Below, one piece after another: positions 44,755-53,522 of a stretch of DNA of 64,000 nt. Below the pieces are notes generated by a model. It worked only from the letters and a program-made list of their open reading frames with translations, was not told the DNA's origin and searched no databases. The stretch lies in NCBI RefSeq assembly GCF_900699765.1, contig NZ_CAADHO010000001.1:248001-312000 (forward strand). The letters run 5' to 3'. Origin of the DNA: Desulfoluna butyratoxydans (GTDB lineage: Bacteria; Desulfobacterota; Desulfobacteria; Desulfobacterales; Desulfolunaceae). Both the position numbers and the translations under genes were made by a program. Positions within the stretch are counted from its first letter, which is position 1, and each line of letters opens with the position of its first letter.

Positions 44755-45366
44755 TTAAAATAAATCCCTGTCCTGTTCTGCAGGCAATGAAATCCCCTTC
44801 TGCACCCAGGTGGTGGAAGGGACCCGTTTGTTGTTGACAATTTTTGGGCGCCGACTGTATGCCGTGGCGGTTATAGCAAAACGGCGTTTGTCAATAGATC
44901 CAGCATAGTACCGATGGCTCAGACGCGGGACAGCATTTGCTTGGTCCGAAAGAACACAAATAGCCGCATCGCTGTCACTTCCGCTGCAGACCGGCTCAGC
45001 TTTATTCACGATGCGACGAATTTCAATTTTCGCTACACTACCGGACCCATCCAGATATGACACATCAGAATCATTCACATAAAAGGTCGTTTTAAAATCA
45101 CTGTACTTCGTATCATTAAGCAAGTTAGCAATTTCAACTGTCGTTGTGGCGCCCGGATCGCGCAATTGCCTGAAGTGTGCAATGGCATGGTTCAGCGCTG
45201 CCTCAGCCCCTGCCAGCTCTTCACTATACCGCCTCGCATTTTCAGCAATCTTGATCTCAAACACCGAGGTCTGGGTGGCAATAAGCCCCATCACGGTAAT
45301 GATGAGGATAAACATCAAGGTAAAAAGCATCACAGACCCTCTCTCGTCGGTCAGGCTATTCGGCAT
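44755..45366 (-). CDS. Type IV pilus minor component, PilX-like
   Basis: The 203-residue protein has a short N terminus (MPNSLTDERGSVMLFTLMFI) with a single hydrophobic helix (about 13-33) and an ESAENARRYSEEL-like following helix (IAENARRYSEELAGAEAALN), as in PilX N-terminal domain proteins. The usual FTL(L/V)E prepilin signature is replaced by G-SVMLF, also typical of PilX. It lies between the pilV-like gene and pilY1, 29 bp before the latter. Confidence 0.82.
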   Translation of the reverse strand: MPNSLTDERGSVMLFTLMFILIITVMGLIATQTSVFEIKIAENARRYSEELAGAEAALNHAIAHFRQLRDPGATTTVEIANLLNDTKYSDFKTTFYVNDSDVSYLDGSGSVAKIEIRRIVNKAEPVCSGSDSDAAICVLSDQANAVPRLSHRYYAGSIDKRRFAITATAYSRRPKIVNNKRVPSTTWVQKGISLPAEQDRDLF

Positions 45367-45375
45367 CTCAACCCC

Positions 45376-45876
45376 CTATTGCAAGTTATTTTGTGGCTTG
45401 ACCATAATGCGGGACATGGTTTTTATTTTACGGGCCGTAATGGAATTCCAAGCCGCCACGAGGTAAACGTTTCGAACGGAAAGGTCCGTACCCCCATCCC
45501 CGTCCACATCCGTATCTACGACTTGATGCCTTAGAAATAGACGAGCCTTTCCATTACCCCATGTCATCCAGGCATTGGGAATACCATCGATATCATCGGT
45601 ACCCTCAACTGTGTCTATAAATGCAGAAAACCCGTTCACCGAAAGGATGTTGCTGTCCCGGAAGAGATCGGCGGGTCCGTCCGTGGCACCGTAATCCGTA
45701 CACTCTGCCATCTCCACCCCGGACGTGAGCAATTGCGCTGCCATGTCTTTTCGCCGGGTCTCTTCGTCGGTCTGGATGGCATTGAGCTGAAGGCCAATAA
45801 CCCCGAGCATGGCCACGGCAAAAATCGCCATGGCAAAGAGCACTTCCAGCATGGTAAATCCGTCTTTGTTTTTCAT
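45376..45876 (-). CDS. Type IV pilus minor pilin, PilV-like
   Basis: The 166-residue prepilin has the leader MKNKDG followed by FTMLEVLFAMAIFAVAMLG, a standard PilD cleavage site (G|F, with Glu at +5). The DEETRRKDMAAQLLTSGVEMAE segment is typical of PilV/PulI-type minor pilins. It lies 53 bp after the pilW-like gene and 9 bp before the pilX-like gene. The C-terminal globular part carries a GDGGTD loop. Confidence 0.86.
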   Translation of the reverse strand: MKNKDGFTMLEVLFAMAIFAVAMLGVIGLQLNAIQTDEETRRKDMAAQLLTSGVEMAECTDYGATDGPADLFRDSNILSVNGFSAFIDTVEGTDDIDGIPNAWMTWGNGKARLFLRHQVVDTDVDGDGGTDLSVRNVYLVAAWNSITARKIKTMSRIMVKPQNNLQ

Positions 45877-45929
45877 CGTCAGGTCTCCGCAACAGACTCA
45901 AAATCGGGGATCAAAATCCCGGTTAACGA

Positions 45930-46808
45930 TCAATAGTACATGTTCCTGAATTTCACCGTGGTGGTGTAGAGGCGATAGGAATAGTTGCCCGTGTCCAAGC
46001 CATCCACTGGAAAATTGGGGATAAAGTCGACCTGGGTTTCGGATGTATCATGATTCTTGCGTTTGGTGCTTCGCATAAGCAGCCAGATCTTGGCGGCGCG
46101 AATCCGGTCAAGGGAGGGTTTCGGATCCTTAATTGGGGTCCCGCTTATATCATCAGCGGTTATCTTTCCCAAGTCGCTTAAGGTGTAAAAGTGAGTGAGC
46201 GTAAGATCGGTATCTTCCGGCGTGTTGTCGTAGGCCCATCTCACCCCGTTGGTCGCTTTTTCTAATACACCATAGCGGCTGGCCCCGGCTCCCAGATCAT
46301 CAGAATCATAAGCATACAGCACCCGAAACGCTTCAACGTTTTGAAGCAGCGCATTTGTGTTGTTATTTCGCTGGAGTTGATTACTGCCATTAAGGTACCT
46401 GAAGACTGTCCGCTCGTCGTATATGTTGTTTCCAGCCGAGTCGTGAAAAACAATTGTACCATCGGCATTTGAATCAAAGGTAAAATCCATCTGTGTCATA
46501 CCGGCAACGCGGAAGGTGGCCAGCCGGCCAGAGCCTCCGTCGTCCCGAGGCACAGGGGAATATCCTGCCAGCATCAAGTCATTACCGATGACAGCCAGCG
46601 CCGCCCTGCCATTTTGCTGCATCATCACCTTCATCTGGTGGTCTTCGTGGCTCTTGGTCTGATCGATAATCAGGGTACAAATTGCCGTGATTAAAATAAG
46701 GCCGATACCCAAAGCCACCAGGATTTCAAGGAGCGTAAAGCCCATGGTGCCAGCAGGAACCCGCAAGGCCGATGTTCGTATTGATACATTCTTATGCAAG
46801 GTCTTCAT
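45930..46808 (-). CDS. Type IV pilus minor pilin, PilW-like
   Basis: The 292-residue prepilin has an unusually long leader (about 22 residues) before the cleavage site in TMGFTLLEILVALGIGLILI. The downstream NGRAALAVIGNDLMLAGY is characteristic of PilW/PulJ-type proteins. Its ATG overlaps the stop of the FimT-like gene by 4 nt, supporting this start and translational coupling. It is the largest minor pilin in the operon. Confidence 0.86.
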   Translation of the reverse strand: MKTLHKNVSIRTSALRVPAGTMGFTLLEILVALGIGLILITAICTLIIDQTKSHEDHQMKVMMQQNGRAALAVIGNDLMLAGYSPVPRDDGGSGRLATFRVAGMTQMDFTFDSNADGTIVFHDSAGNNIYDERTVFRYLNGSNQLQRNNNTNALLQNVEAFRVLYAYDSDDLGAGASRYGVLEKATNGVRWAYDNTPEDTDLTLTHFYTLSDLGKITADDISGTPIKDPKPSLDRIRAAKIWLLMRSTKRKNHDTSETQVDFIPNFPVDGLDTGNYSYRLYTTTVKFRNMYY

Positions 46809-47383
46809 GATTCCTCCCCTGGGTCTTGATCGTCTTCACCTTCTTGGCCGCATCCAGATGCCCCTCCGCTGCTTGAAGCCTCATGAGTCCCAGATGCCTG
46901 CCTCATGGTGCCCAGGTTGTTTATAACAATGCTGTATTCGCGAAGGGACCTGTCGTTCCAGACCCTCAACGTCCCGCTGTTGCACCCCAGGAGAATCCCC
47001 CGTGAGTTGTACCCCATGGATTCCTGATTGGTATCGCAGAGGACATGGCTTGATGCAGTAAATACCTCGGTGCTTTCAGGTGTTCCGTCTCCATTCTGAT
47101 CCCAGCTGATCCGAGCCGATGAAAAAGGTTTCGGGGTCTCATCGCTCGCGTCTGACACCGCATCGCCCTTGTCATCGTAATATATCACTGTGATTGTTTG
47201 CCCCTCCTTGATGGCTTTCATGCGGACGTGCTGAAGGGCGTTGTAGAGTTCCCTTGATGCCCCGGCCGTTCGCCTGTTCGAAAGAAATTCCTGCCAGGCT
47301 GGAGAGGATATCGAGACGATAATGGCGACCAACGCGACGGCCACCATCAACTCAAGAAGGGTAAAGCCTCTCTGGTTCTTCAT
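46805..47383 (-). CDS. Type IV pilus minor pilin, GspH/FimT-like
   Basis: The 192-residue prepilin (start at 47383, AGGAG upstream) has a short leader and RGFTLLELMVAVALVAIIVSI, then RTAGASRELYNALQHVRMKAIKEG, the GspH/FimT hallmark. The last 30 residues form an unusual Ser/Gly-rich then acidic tail (GASGCGQEGEDDQDPGEES). It is the first gene of the minor pilin operon, downstream of a sigma-54 promoter. Minor pilins of this type prime pilus assembly with PilV, PilW and PilX. Confidence 0.86.
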   Translation of the reverse strand: MKNQRGFTLLELMVAVALVAIIVSISSPAWQEFLSNRRTAGASRELYNALQHVRMKAIKEGQTITVIYYDDKGDAVSDASDETPKPFSSARISWDQNGDGTPESTEVFTASSHVLCDTNQESMGYNSRGILLGCNSGTLRVWNDRSLREYSIVINNLGTMRQASGTHEASSSGGASGCGQEGEDDQDPGEES

Positions 47384-47496
47384 GATACGCTCCTGAGAAA
47401 CTCTCATAGTAAATATACTTTCTTTAAGAGTGTACTATTATTCTCTATCAAACACCCACAACACAACGAACGACACACAAAGCCAGAAATTCATTG

Positions 47497-47513
47497 ATGC
47501 AAGCCTTAAGCCA
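47497..47513 (-). promoter_or_regulatory. Sigma-54 promoter of the minor pilin operon
   Basis: On the minus strand TGGCTTAAGGCTTGCAT keeps the GG and GC elements with 10-bp spacing (TGGCTT-N5-TTGCA). The start site would be near 47486, about 100 nt before the fimT-like gene. Sigma-54 is the known sigma factor for pilin genes in Pseudomonas and relatives. Confidence 0.72.
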
Positions 47514-48140
47514 CCCGTAAACATTGTTTAAAAATTGATTATTCTACTTATATAGAAGATTCACGAGAAAAGCTTGTTTGACCCCATTAATTGCTCTTTG
47601 GATGCACTCATTTGATAATCGAAAAACACCAACCACTCACCGGAATCACTTCACTCAACCAGAAAATCGTTAAATATTTTTACATTTCAAATGTTAACCC
47701 CATAAAAACATACCCTTAAATGAAAATATAAACCTTTAAAACATTTTTACCCTTATACTCTCACTGCAGACCAACAGCTATAACGACCTATAATAATGAT
47801 CAAAATAAACAAAAACCTTTTCATCAAGCGTTGCACCCTGTGATAAAAAAAATTTTACGATCGTTTACGAATCAAAAGCCCTGCAAAAGGGCACAAGGAG
47901 GTGCCACAAGTCAAAGGGCATCACTTATTTTTATGGAGAGAAAGTAACCGAAAGAAATTTCTTTGCGTCATGACGATGCGACGACGGGCCCATGATTTGG
48001 GATAGTAAAAGCACGACCATGCCGCCTATAAAGCCACAATGGCTTAACTGGAGGGGTGATGGATAAGGCACGTCGAATGATGGCCTTCAGGGTGTATTGT
48101 ACAGGTACGTTGACTCTTGGCGTGCTTATCGTCCCGACAC
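47514..48140. other. AT-rich intergenic region
   Basis: From about 47400 to 47870 the sequence is markedly more AT-rich than its surroundings. It probably holds upstream activator sites for the sigma-54 promoter. From 47880 to 48140 base composition returns to normal; there is a small AAGCCA/TGGCTT hairpin near 48030. I see no reliable coding region. Confidence 0.45.
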
Positions 48141-49535
48141 TTACTTTAAATGATGAAATTTCATTTTGGACAGAAGGGAGGGATGGCTGATTTCAAGAAG
48201 CCTGGAGGCTTTGGTGCGGTTGCCGCCTGTTTCTTCCAGGGCGCGGCGAATCATTATCCCTTCGAGCTTTCGTACAGCGGCTTTGAGGGAAAATCCGTCA
48301 AGGAAAAACTCGTCCTGTGAACAAGGTCTTTCCTGAGGTGTCCCCACAATAGCTGCAGGCAGGGTATCGGGTTCAACCTGATCGCCGTTGGCAAGGACAA
48401 CGGCGCGCTCCATGGCGTTCTCCAGCTCACGGACGTTGCCAGGCCAGGGGTAGGCCAAAAGACGCTTCATTGCGGCTGGAGAGACGCCGATCACCCTGCT
48501 GCCGAGCTTGCTGTTAAACATCTTCAGAAAGTGTTCGCACAGCAAGGGGATGTCTTCCGGGCGTTCGGACAATGGGGGAAGGTCAATGGGAAGAACGTTG
48601 AGGCGAAAAAAGAGATCTTCGCGAAAGGCGCCTTGGGCTACCTCTGCCCGCAAATCCCGCGAGGTGGCAGCGATGACGCGCACATCGATTTTCCGGGTCT
48701 GGACGCCTCCAACGGGGCGTACCTCGCCCTCTTGAAGCACCCGAAGGAGCTTGACCTGCATGGCCAGGGGCAGCTCTCCGATCTCGTCTAAAAAAAGGGT
48801 TCCGCCGTGGGCCTCTTCAAAAAGCCCTTTCTTGTCTTGAACAGCCCCGGTAAAGGCCCCTTTTTTGTGCCCGAAGAGCTCGCTCTCCATGAGGGTATCA
48901 GGAATCCCGCCACAGTTCACGGGGATCAGGGGGCCCTGGGCTCGTTCGCTCGCCGTGTGGATGCCCCGTGCGATGAGTTCCTTGCCCGTTCCGCTACCGC
49001 CGGAGATCAAGACCGTGGTAGCATACCGTGCTGCTTTGCGTGCCAGGACAAAAACATCCTTCATGGCATCGCTTTTTGCCACCATGTTGGAGAACCGAAA
49101 CCGGCCTTCCATGAGGCCCAGCTGGTCTTTGAGATAGAGATTTTCGTTTTTAAGATCCCTGTGCTCTGCGGCACGAGAGAGGAGAAGGGTCACCTCGTCG
49201 GACTTGAAGGGCTTGGAGATAAAATCAAAGGCTCCGTGTCGCATGGCTGAAACCGCGGTGTCGATGGTGCCGTAGGCGCTCATCATGATCACCATGGAGC
49301 GCGATAAAACCGCCTTATTTTCCTTGAGCAGGGAGACCCCGTCCACACCGGGCATTTTCACGTCAAGGAGGACAAAATCATAGGGAGAATCGAGCTTCGC
49401 GGCCCTGCCGGCCATCTTAACACCGGTCCCCCCTGAAGCCGCCGTCTCCACGGCATAGCCCTCTTTTTCCAGCAAGACCGAGAGCATGTGCCGCATGTTC
49501 TTCTCATCGTCAATGATCAGGATCTTTCCCGCCAC
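48141..49535 (-). CDS. NtrC-family sigma-54-dependent response regulator
   Basis: The 464-residue protein has a receiver domain (phosphoacceptor D58 in [10 protein letters not shown]), an AAA+ domain with Walker A GGSGTGKE (179-186) and the sigma-54 contact GAFTGA (226-231), and a C-terminal Fis-type helix-turn-helix ([18 protein letters not shown]). The GTG at 49535 has AGAGGGGGAT upstream; codons further upstream lie in the repeat element. Its partner is the histidine kinase gene just upstream on the strand. The nearby sigma-54 promoters of flagellar and pilus genes are possible targets. Confidence 0.93.
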   Translation of the reverse strand: MAGKILIIDDEKNMRHMLSVLLEKEGYAVETAASGGTGVKMAGRAAKLDSPYDFVLLDVKMPGVDGVSLLKENKAVLSRSMVIMMSAYGTIDTAVSAMRHGAFDFISKPFKSDEVTLLLSRAAEHRDLKNENLYLKDQLGLMEGRFRFSNMVAKSDAMKDVFVLARKAARYATTVLISGGSGTGKELIARGIHTASERAQGPLIPVNCGGIPDTLMESELFGHKKGAFTGAVQDKKGLFEEAHGGTLFLDEIGELPLAMQVKLLRVLQEGEVRPVGGVQTRKIDVRVIAATSRDLRAEVAQGAFREDLFFRLNVLPIDLPPLSERPEDIPLLCEHFLKMFNSKLGSRVIGVSPAAMKRLLAYPWPGNVRELENAMERAVVLANGDQVEPDTLPAAIVGTPQERPCSQDEFFLDGFSLKAAVRKLEGIMIRRALEETGGNRTKASRLLEISHPSLLSKMKFHHLK

Positions 49536-49569
49536 CCCATCCCCCTCTAAATTAGTTCTGAAAAAACAT

Positions 49570-49735
49570 GCCTCCGGCGGCCCTACCGGGGGCCAAACTT
49601 TTGAAAAGTTTGACAAACAGGTCTCACGTACGTTTTTTGACTATTCGAAGGTGTTTCCTGAATCTTGAGCTCTTCTAATGATCTAACCGAAAAATTTTTG
49701 CGGAGCTTTTTTCAAAAAAGCGACCCGCCGGAGGC
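49570..49735 (+). repeat. Hairpin-rich intergenic element, copy 4 (kinase-regulator)
   Basis: Starts GCCTCCGGCGGCCCTACC with CAAACTTTTGAAAAGTTTG, ends with an AGCTTTTTTCAAAAAAGC hairpin and CCGCCGGAGGC. It lies inside a two-component operon, 2 bp from the kinase stop codon and 34 bp before the regulator start. Confidence 0.82.
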
Positions 49736-49737
49736 AA

Positions 49738-51243
49738 CTAAACCGCTGCCCCCTTCGATGTCTCCAGGCACAGAATCATCCGAGCGCCCTCGCCATGCCG
49801 GCTTTCAGCACGCAGGCTCCCGCCGAGTCCCTCCACGATAAGAAAGGAGACAGAGAGACCCAGCCCGGTACCTTGCCCTGGCTCCTTGGTGGAAAAAAAC
49901 GGATCAAAGATATTGGGCAGGTCCGCATCCGAAATCCCGCCACCGTTGTCTTCCACCACGACTTCAAGGCACTGACGCCTGTCGTCTTCAACCACATTGC
50001 GGGTGGAGATCACCAGGGAACCATTTTCCCTGCCGGTACCGTCGATGGCATCGGCAGCGTTTAACACCAGATTAAGAAACACCTGGCGTAAGGCGCCTGT
50101 GGTGGCCATGACGCCATCGTCATGGGCCCCTAAATTGGTCCTAACGTTAATATCTTTCAACAGGGGCTGAACACGGACCAGTTCGCGAATCTCGGTTATC
50201 AGGTCATGGACAGCCACCACGTCTTTGTCCCCGCAGTCTCCGCTGCGGTTAAAATCCAGGAGCTGCCGGATAATGCCGTCGATACGTGACAACTCCTCGT
50301 TGGTTCGGGCGATATAATCAGAACGTTCCAGATCGGTTTCCGCGGATTGAATAAGGGAGAGATACCCGGTGATGATCCCCAGGGGATTGCCGATTTCATG
50401 GGCGACACCAGAGGCAAGGCGCCCCATGGCCGAGAGTTTTTCTGCACGGACAACATCTTCCTGGACCCGGGAAAGCTCGGTATTGAGCTCCTTCAGCTCC
50501 CGCACCGAAATCTTAAGCTTCTCACGGTCGGCGTTGATGCGGCTGACCATGGTGTTCAACGCCATGGAGAGCCTTGAAAATTCGCTGCCCGCCTCTTCCT
50601 GAAACAGAAAGGGATCTTCGGTTCCTGCATCTTCAGCCTTTGCAAGAAGTCGCCTCACCGGCTTGACTGCTACCTTGGAGACCTGGCTAACCCCGGCAAA
50701 CGTGACCACCACAAGGTTGATGAGGGTATAAAGGGCCAGGAGCTTGATGGTGTCGGTGAGCCAGGCGCTCACCTTGGCCGTGTCCACAACCGCGGCCACA
50801 CCGCCTCGAACAGACGCCTCAAAAGGAACGGCTGCAACCACAGCCCCACCCAGTCCCAACAGCCCCATACCGGACCCTTTGACAAGAACCGGTTCTCCCT
50901 TTGTCACTGCCTTTTCGATGGCCTCCCCAGCCTCTGCCCCGCGCTCATCCGTGCCGAACCCGTAGCTCAGCTGCTCGTCGAGGAGGGACACCTTCACCAG
51001 GGCCACGGCGCTGCCCTCCACCATGCCCCCGAGGACCAACCGAAGACTATCCACGTCTCGTTTTCCGGCCTCGTCGAACCCGTAGTCCGCGACAGCCCGT
51101 ACCAGATGCAGGGCCCTTTCCGCCTCTTTTTTCACCATGACCTGACGCACCAGGGTCAAGGCGCAAAAGGCGGTGACCCCCATGGCAAAGAGAAAGAGAA
51201 ACGCCAGGTTCACACTGATGCTTGTCTTGATGCCGGTGGACAT
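49738..51243 (-). CDS. Membrane sensor histidine kinase
   Basis: The 501-residue kinase has two transmembrane helices (about 10-32 and 165-187) around a periplasmic sensor region, a HAMP-like linker, a HisKA domain with GVAHEIGNPLG (His282), and an ATPase domain with NLVLNAADAID (N box), VEDNGGGISD (G1) and GQGTGLGLSVS (G2). It pairs with the sigma-54 response regulator downstream. The start at 51243 gives a proper membrane anchor; the frame is open upstream but through a repeat element. The signal is unknown. Confidence 0.92.
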   Translation of the reverse strand: MSTGIKTSISVNLAFLFLFAMGVTAFCALTLVRQVMVKKEAERALHLVRAVADYGFDEAGKRDVDSLRLVLGGMVEGSAVALVKVSLLDEQLSYGFGTDERGAEAGEAIEKAVTKGEPVLVKGSGMGLLGLGGAVVAAVPFEASVRGGVAAVVDTAKVSAWLTDTIKLLALYTLINLVVVTFAGVSQVSKVAVKPVRRLLAKAEDAGTEDPFLFQEEAGSEFSRLSMALNTMVSRINADREKLKISVRELKELNTELSRVQEDVVRAEKLSAMGRLASGVAHEIGNPLGIITGYLSLIQSAETDLERSDYIARTNEELSRIDGIIRQLLDFNRSGDCGDKDVVAVHDLITEIRELVRVQPLLKDINVRTNLGAHDDGVMATTGALRQVFLNLVLNAADAIDGTGRENGSLVISTRNVVEDDRRQCLEVVVEDNGGGISDADLPNIFDPFFSTKEPGQGTGLGLSVSFLIVEGLGGSLRAESRHGEGARMILCLETSKGAAV

Positions 51244-51280
51244 ATGCAAGATGCCTTTTTGTTGACCTTCGCGCACAATC

Positions 51281-51476
51281 GCCTCCGGCGACCCCGCTGC
51301 AGACCAACTCATTGAAATATTAAATAAACAGATATGGAATAATTTATAGGATAAACCAAAACTACTTCGTGCCTGCACAGCGTTTTGATCGCCCCAAGGG
51401 CAATCAAAACGCAGTGCGGGTGTACCCAGAAAAATTTTTGCGGAGTTTTTTTCCAAAAAAGCGGCCCGCCGGAGGC
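51281..51476 (+). repeat. Hairpin-rich intergenic element, copy 5
   Basis: Left end GCCTCCGGCGACCC at 51281 is diverged, right end GCCCGCCGGAGGC at 51476. A 15-bp inverted repeat (51380-51394 with 51398-51412, one mismatch) precedes the AAAAATTTTTGCGGAG right half. It lies between the YcaO and kinase genes, 37 bp upstream of the kinase start. Confidence 0.68.
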
Positions 51477-51539
51477 AGCCACTTGATGGTTTTTGATTTT
51501 ACTCATAGTAAAAAGATCAACAAAAGTCATCCATAAACA

Positions 51540-53225
51540 TCACGACTTGCAGTGTTTTGCCTTCATCATGGCTGAAGCGCAGCTGATCATCTTCGGGCTC
51601 AGGCGGGTAAACCGATCGAAATCGGCAGTAAAGGCAAAGCCAGGGACCAGGGTTTTGATAACGGGAATCTCAAGATCCGTTCGGGTGAGGTCCACATACA
51701 CAGGAGCAAACCCTTCTTTCCCCAAGAGCTGCTCAAGAAGCTTTTTGTCCCCTGTTGCCGAGCCCGTGGAGTAATCGGGGAGTTGCTCTTCGTGGACGGG
51801 AACAGGTCGTGCCGGAGGGGCCATGGACGCCTCGCCCCCGGGAAAGGCAAAGGGCACCTCGGTCATGGCCGAAACCGCGGCCCGCCTGGCGTTGAGATGG
51901 GCCGCACACCCTTTGGCCACGACGCCCTCATGATCTATCACCATGGCTTTGCAGATGGGCACGCCCAGGCGGCCGGTGAGTTCCTGGAAAAACAGGTTCA
52001 CCCCCTCCTGGCGGTACGCGGACAGAAGCGGGCCCAGGTTTTCGTTGGCGGTATAGAGCTCAAAGCACAGGGCCGGATCGTAGGGCTGGGTGGCCTCTGC
52101 CTCTCGCTCCAGGGCTTCATACAGACCGGAGACACACGCTTCATCCAAGGTGTTGCCCGAGGCAAGACCCGTGGACCCCAGGCTGGAAAAAAGAGCGGGT
52201 TCGTCGAGGTTCATAAAGAGAAACACCGCCTGAACCGGAACCAGGATGGGTACCTCTGCCCCTTGGGATGTTGTCACGCCTTCCATCCAATGGAGGGGCT
52301 CGTCCCCATAGGGGACATCCAGCATCAAGGCGTTGGGGTCCAGCGCTCTTTTCCCGCCTGCCAGAAGCTCGCTGTAACGGGCCCTGGTCACCTCATGGTC
52401 GTTGACCGTGCCCACCACGCGTCCGCCTTCGATGGAGGCATAAGAGCTCAGGCGCTCGGCGATCTCCATGTACAGGGAGGCCCTGGCATCGGCCACGGAA
52501 AGCCCTTTGCCGTAACTGGTCTGCTCACCGGTGAGGGTGTAGGCCAGATCTCCCTGGCTCACCCGCGTCGAGACCTGCCACTTCCTCTGCAGGGCAAAGG
52601 GGGAGAGGGAGGCCTGGTGACGCATTTCACCGCCGTTGAAGATCCCGGCAGCTTCCAGCAAGGCCTTGGCCACTGAGGCTGTCTCCGCAGCCGAAACCCG
52701 CTGGACCGGCGGAACCTCCTGTCGCACCTGATCCGCCATGGTCTCCACGGGAAGGGGTTCGGAAGGCCCCATGGGGCCAGGGGCCGTCAGCAAAACCGGA
52801 GCCTCATCAATAAAGGGGAGCTCCTCCAGACGGTCCACATTGCCTTGCAGCATCTCTGCCCAAGGGTGGGCAGATACTCCGTGGGCCGACACAAAACGAG
52901 CATAGATCAAGGGGCTTTCCACCTTTTCCGGTGCCCACCCCTCTTTTTCGAGGACCTCCCGAATGGCCGGAAACGCGTCGAAGGCAAGGGTTGCCTCATA
53001 GACAAGCCCCTTCAGCAGCTCATCGGCACGCTGAAGCTGTTCGGTGATCCCCTCTTCCCCCAGCCCCCCCAACAGAGTCAGGGCCGTCTGGCGCATAAAG
53101 GCGTCCATGGGAGCCTTGCGCAGGGCCGTAAGGGCCGCATCGAGGCCCTCCACGCCTTCGGGCACCACGGCAAAATATCCCGTGGCAGCCTCGGTGGTTG
53201 TTAATTTCAATCGGTAGTCATTCAT
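51540..53225 (-). CDS. YcaO-domain protein
   Basis: The 561-residue protein has a family-unassigned N-terminal region (about 1-200) and a C-terminal YcaO domain (about 215-520). Nucleotide-binding motifs are visible: TSYGKGLSVADARASLYMEI with ERLSSY, and TGLASGNTLDEACVSGLYE with ALERE. YcaO enzymes use ATP to activate amide backbones, forming azolines or thioamides, or assist methylthiolation of ribosomal protein S12. No precursor peptide or other RiPP gene is nearby, so the substrate is open. Its ribosome binding site (GGAGG, 7 nt before ATG) is inside the end of a repeat element. Confidence 0.84.
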   Translation of the reverse strand: MNDYRLKLTTTEAATGYFAVVPEGVEGLDAALTALRKAPMDAFMRQTALTLLGGLGEEGITEQLQRADELLKGLVYEATLAFDAFPAIREVLEKEGWAPEKVESPLIYARFVSAHGVSAHPWAEMLQGNVDRLEELPFIDEAPVLLTAPGPMGPSEPLPVETMADQVRQEVPPVQRVSAAETASVAKALLEAAGIFNGGEMRHQASLSPFALQRKWQVSTRVSQGDLAYTLTGEQTSYGKGLSVADARASLYMEIAERLSSYASIEGGRVVGTVNDHEVTRARYSELLAGGKRALDPNALMLDVPYGDEPLHWMEGVTTSQGAEVPILVPVQAVFLFMNLDEPALFSSLGSTGLASGNTLDEACVSGLYEALEREAEATQPYDPALCFELYTANENLGPLLSAYRQEGVNLFFQELTGRLGVPICKAMVIDHEGVVAKGCAAHLNARRAAVSAMTEVPFAFPGGEASMAPPARPVPVHEEQLPDYSTGSATGDKKLLEQLLGKEGFAPVYVDLTRTDLEIPVIKTLVPGFAFTADFDRFTRLSPKMISCASAMMKAKHCKS

Positions 53226-53231
53226 CTTTTT

Positions 53232-53280
53232 GCCTCCGGCGGGTCGCTTTTTGAAAAAAGCTCCGCAAAAACGTTTCGGT
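53232..53280 (-). repeat. Partial element (right half) upstream of the YcaO gene
   Basis: This is the AAAAA/TTTTTG-CGGAGCTTTTTTC right half in reverse orientation, ending GCCGGAGGC 6 bp before the YcaO start. The left half is absent. Confidence 0.72.
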
Positions 53281-53436
53281 TGTCAGGCCTTGCTTCCATC
53301 AAGACCTAAACGGTCTATCATGAAATTTGGTGGCGGGCAGGAGAGACCCTTTTGCCTGTCATCCCCTCCCACCGCATGGACTCTCTATTCACCATTTACC
53401 ATTCACGACTCACTCTCACTGTTCACTCTTTACAAA

Positions 53437-53468
53437 AAAAGGCCCCGGAATCTCTCCCGGGGCCTTTT
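53437..53468 (-). terminator. Terminator after rseP (bidirectional)
   Basis: A 12-bp stem AAAAGGCCCCGG/CCGGGGCCTTTT with an 8-nt loop; a long T run on the minus strand and a shorter one on the plus strand. Upstream (53380-53430) is a degenerate run of TTCAC/TCACT-like units. Confidence 0.9.
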
Positions 53469-53522
53469 CATATCACACGTCATGGGACGCATTGCCGAGA
53501 AAAGGCGCGCCCTCAGGTATCA

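Noticed and set aside
47990..48110. Possible GEMM-type cyclic-di-GMP riboswitch near the pilus locus
   Set aside because: Only a loose resemblance (AAAGCCAC followed by a short pairing stretch). The conserved GGGCAAACC-type segment is missing and the plus-strand orientation leads into no gene.
51309..51530. Short peptide frame 10 bp after the YcaO gene, considered as a RiPP precursor
   Set aside because: Most of it is translated repeat element and there is no leader/core pattern or ribosome binding site.
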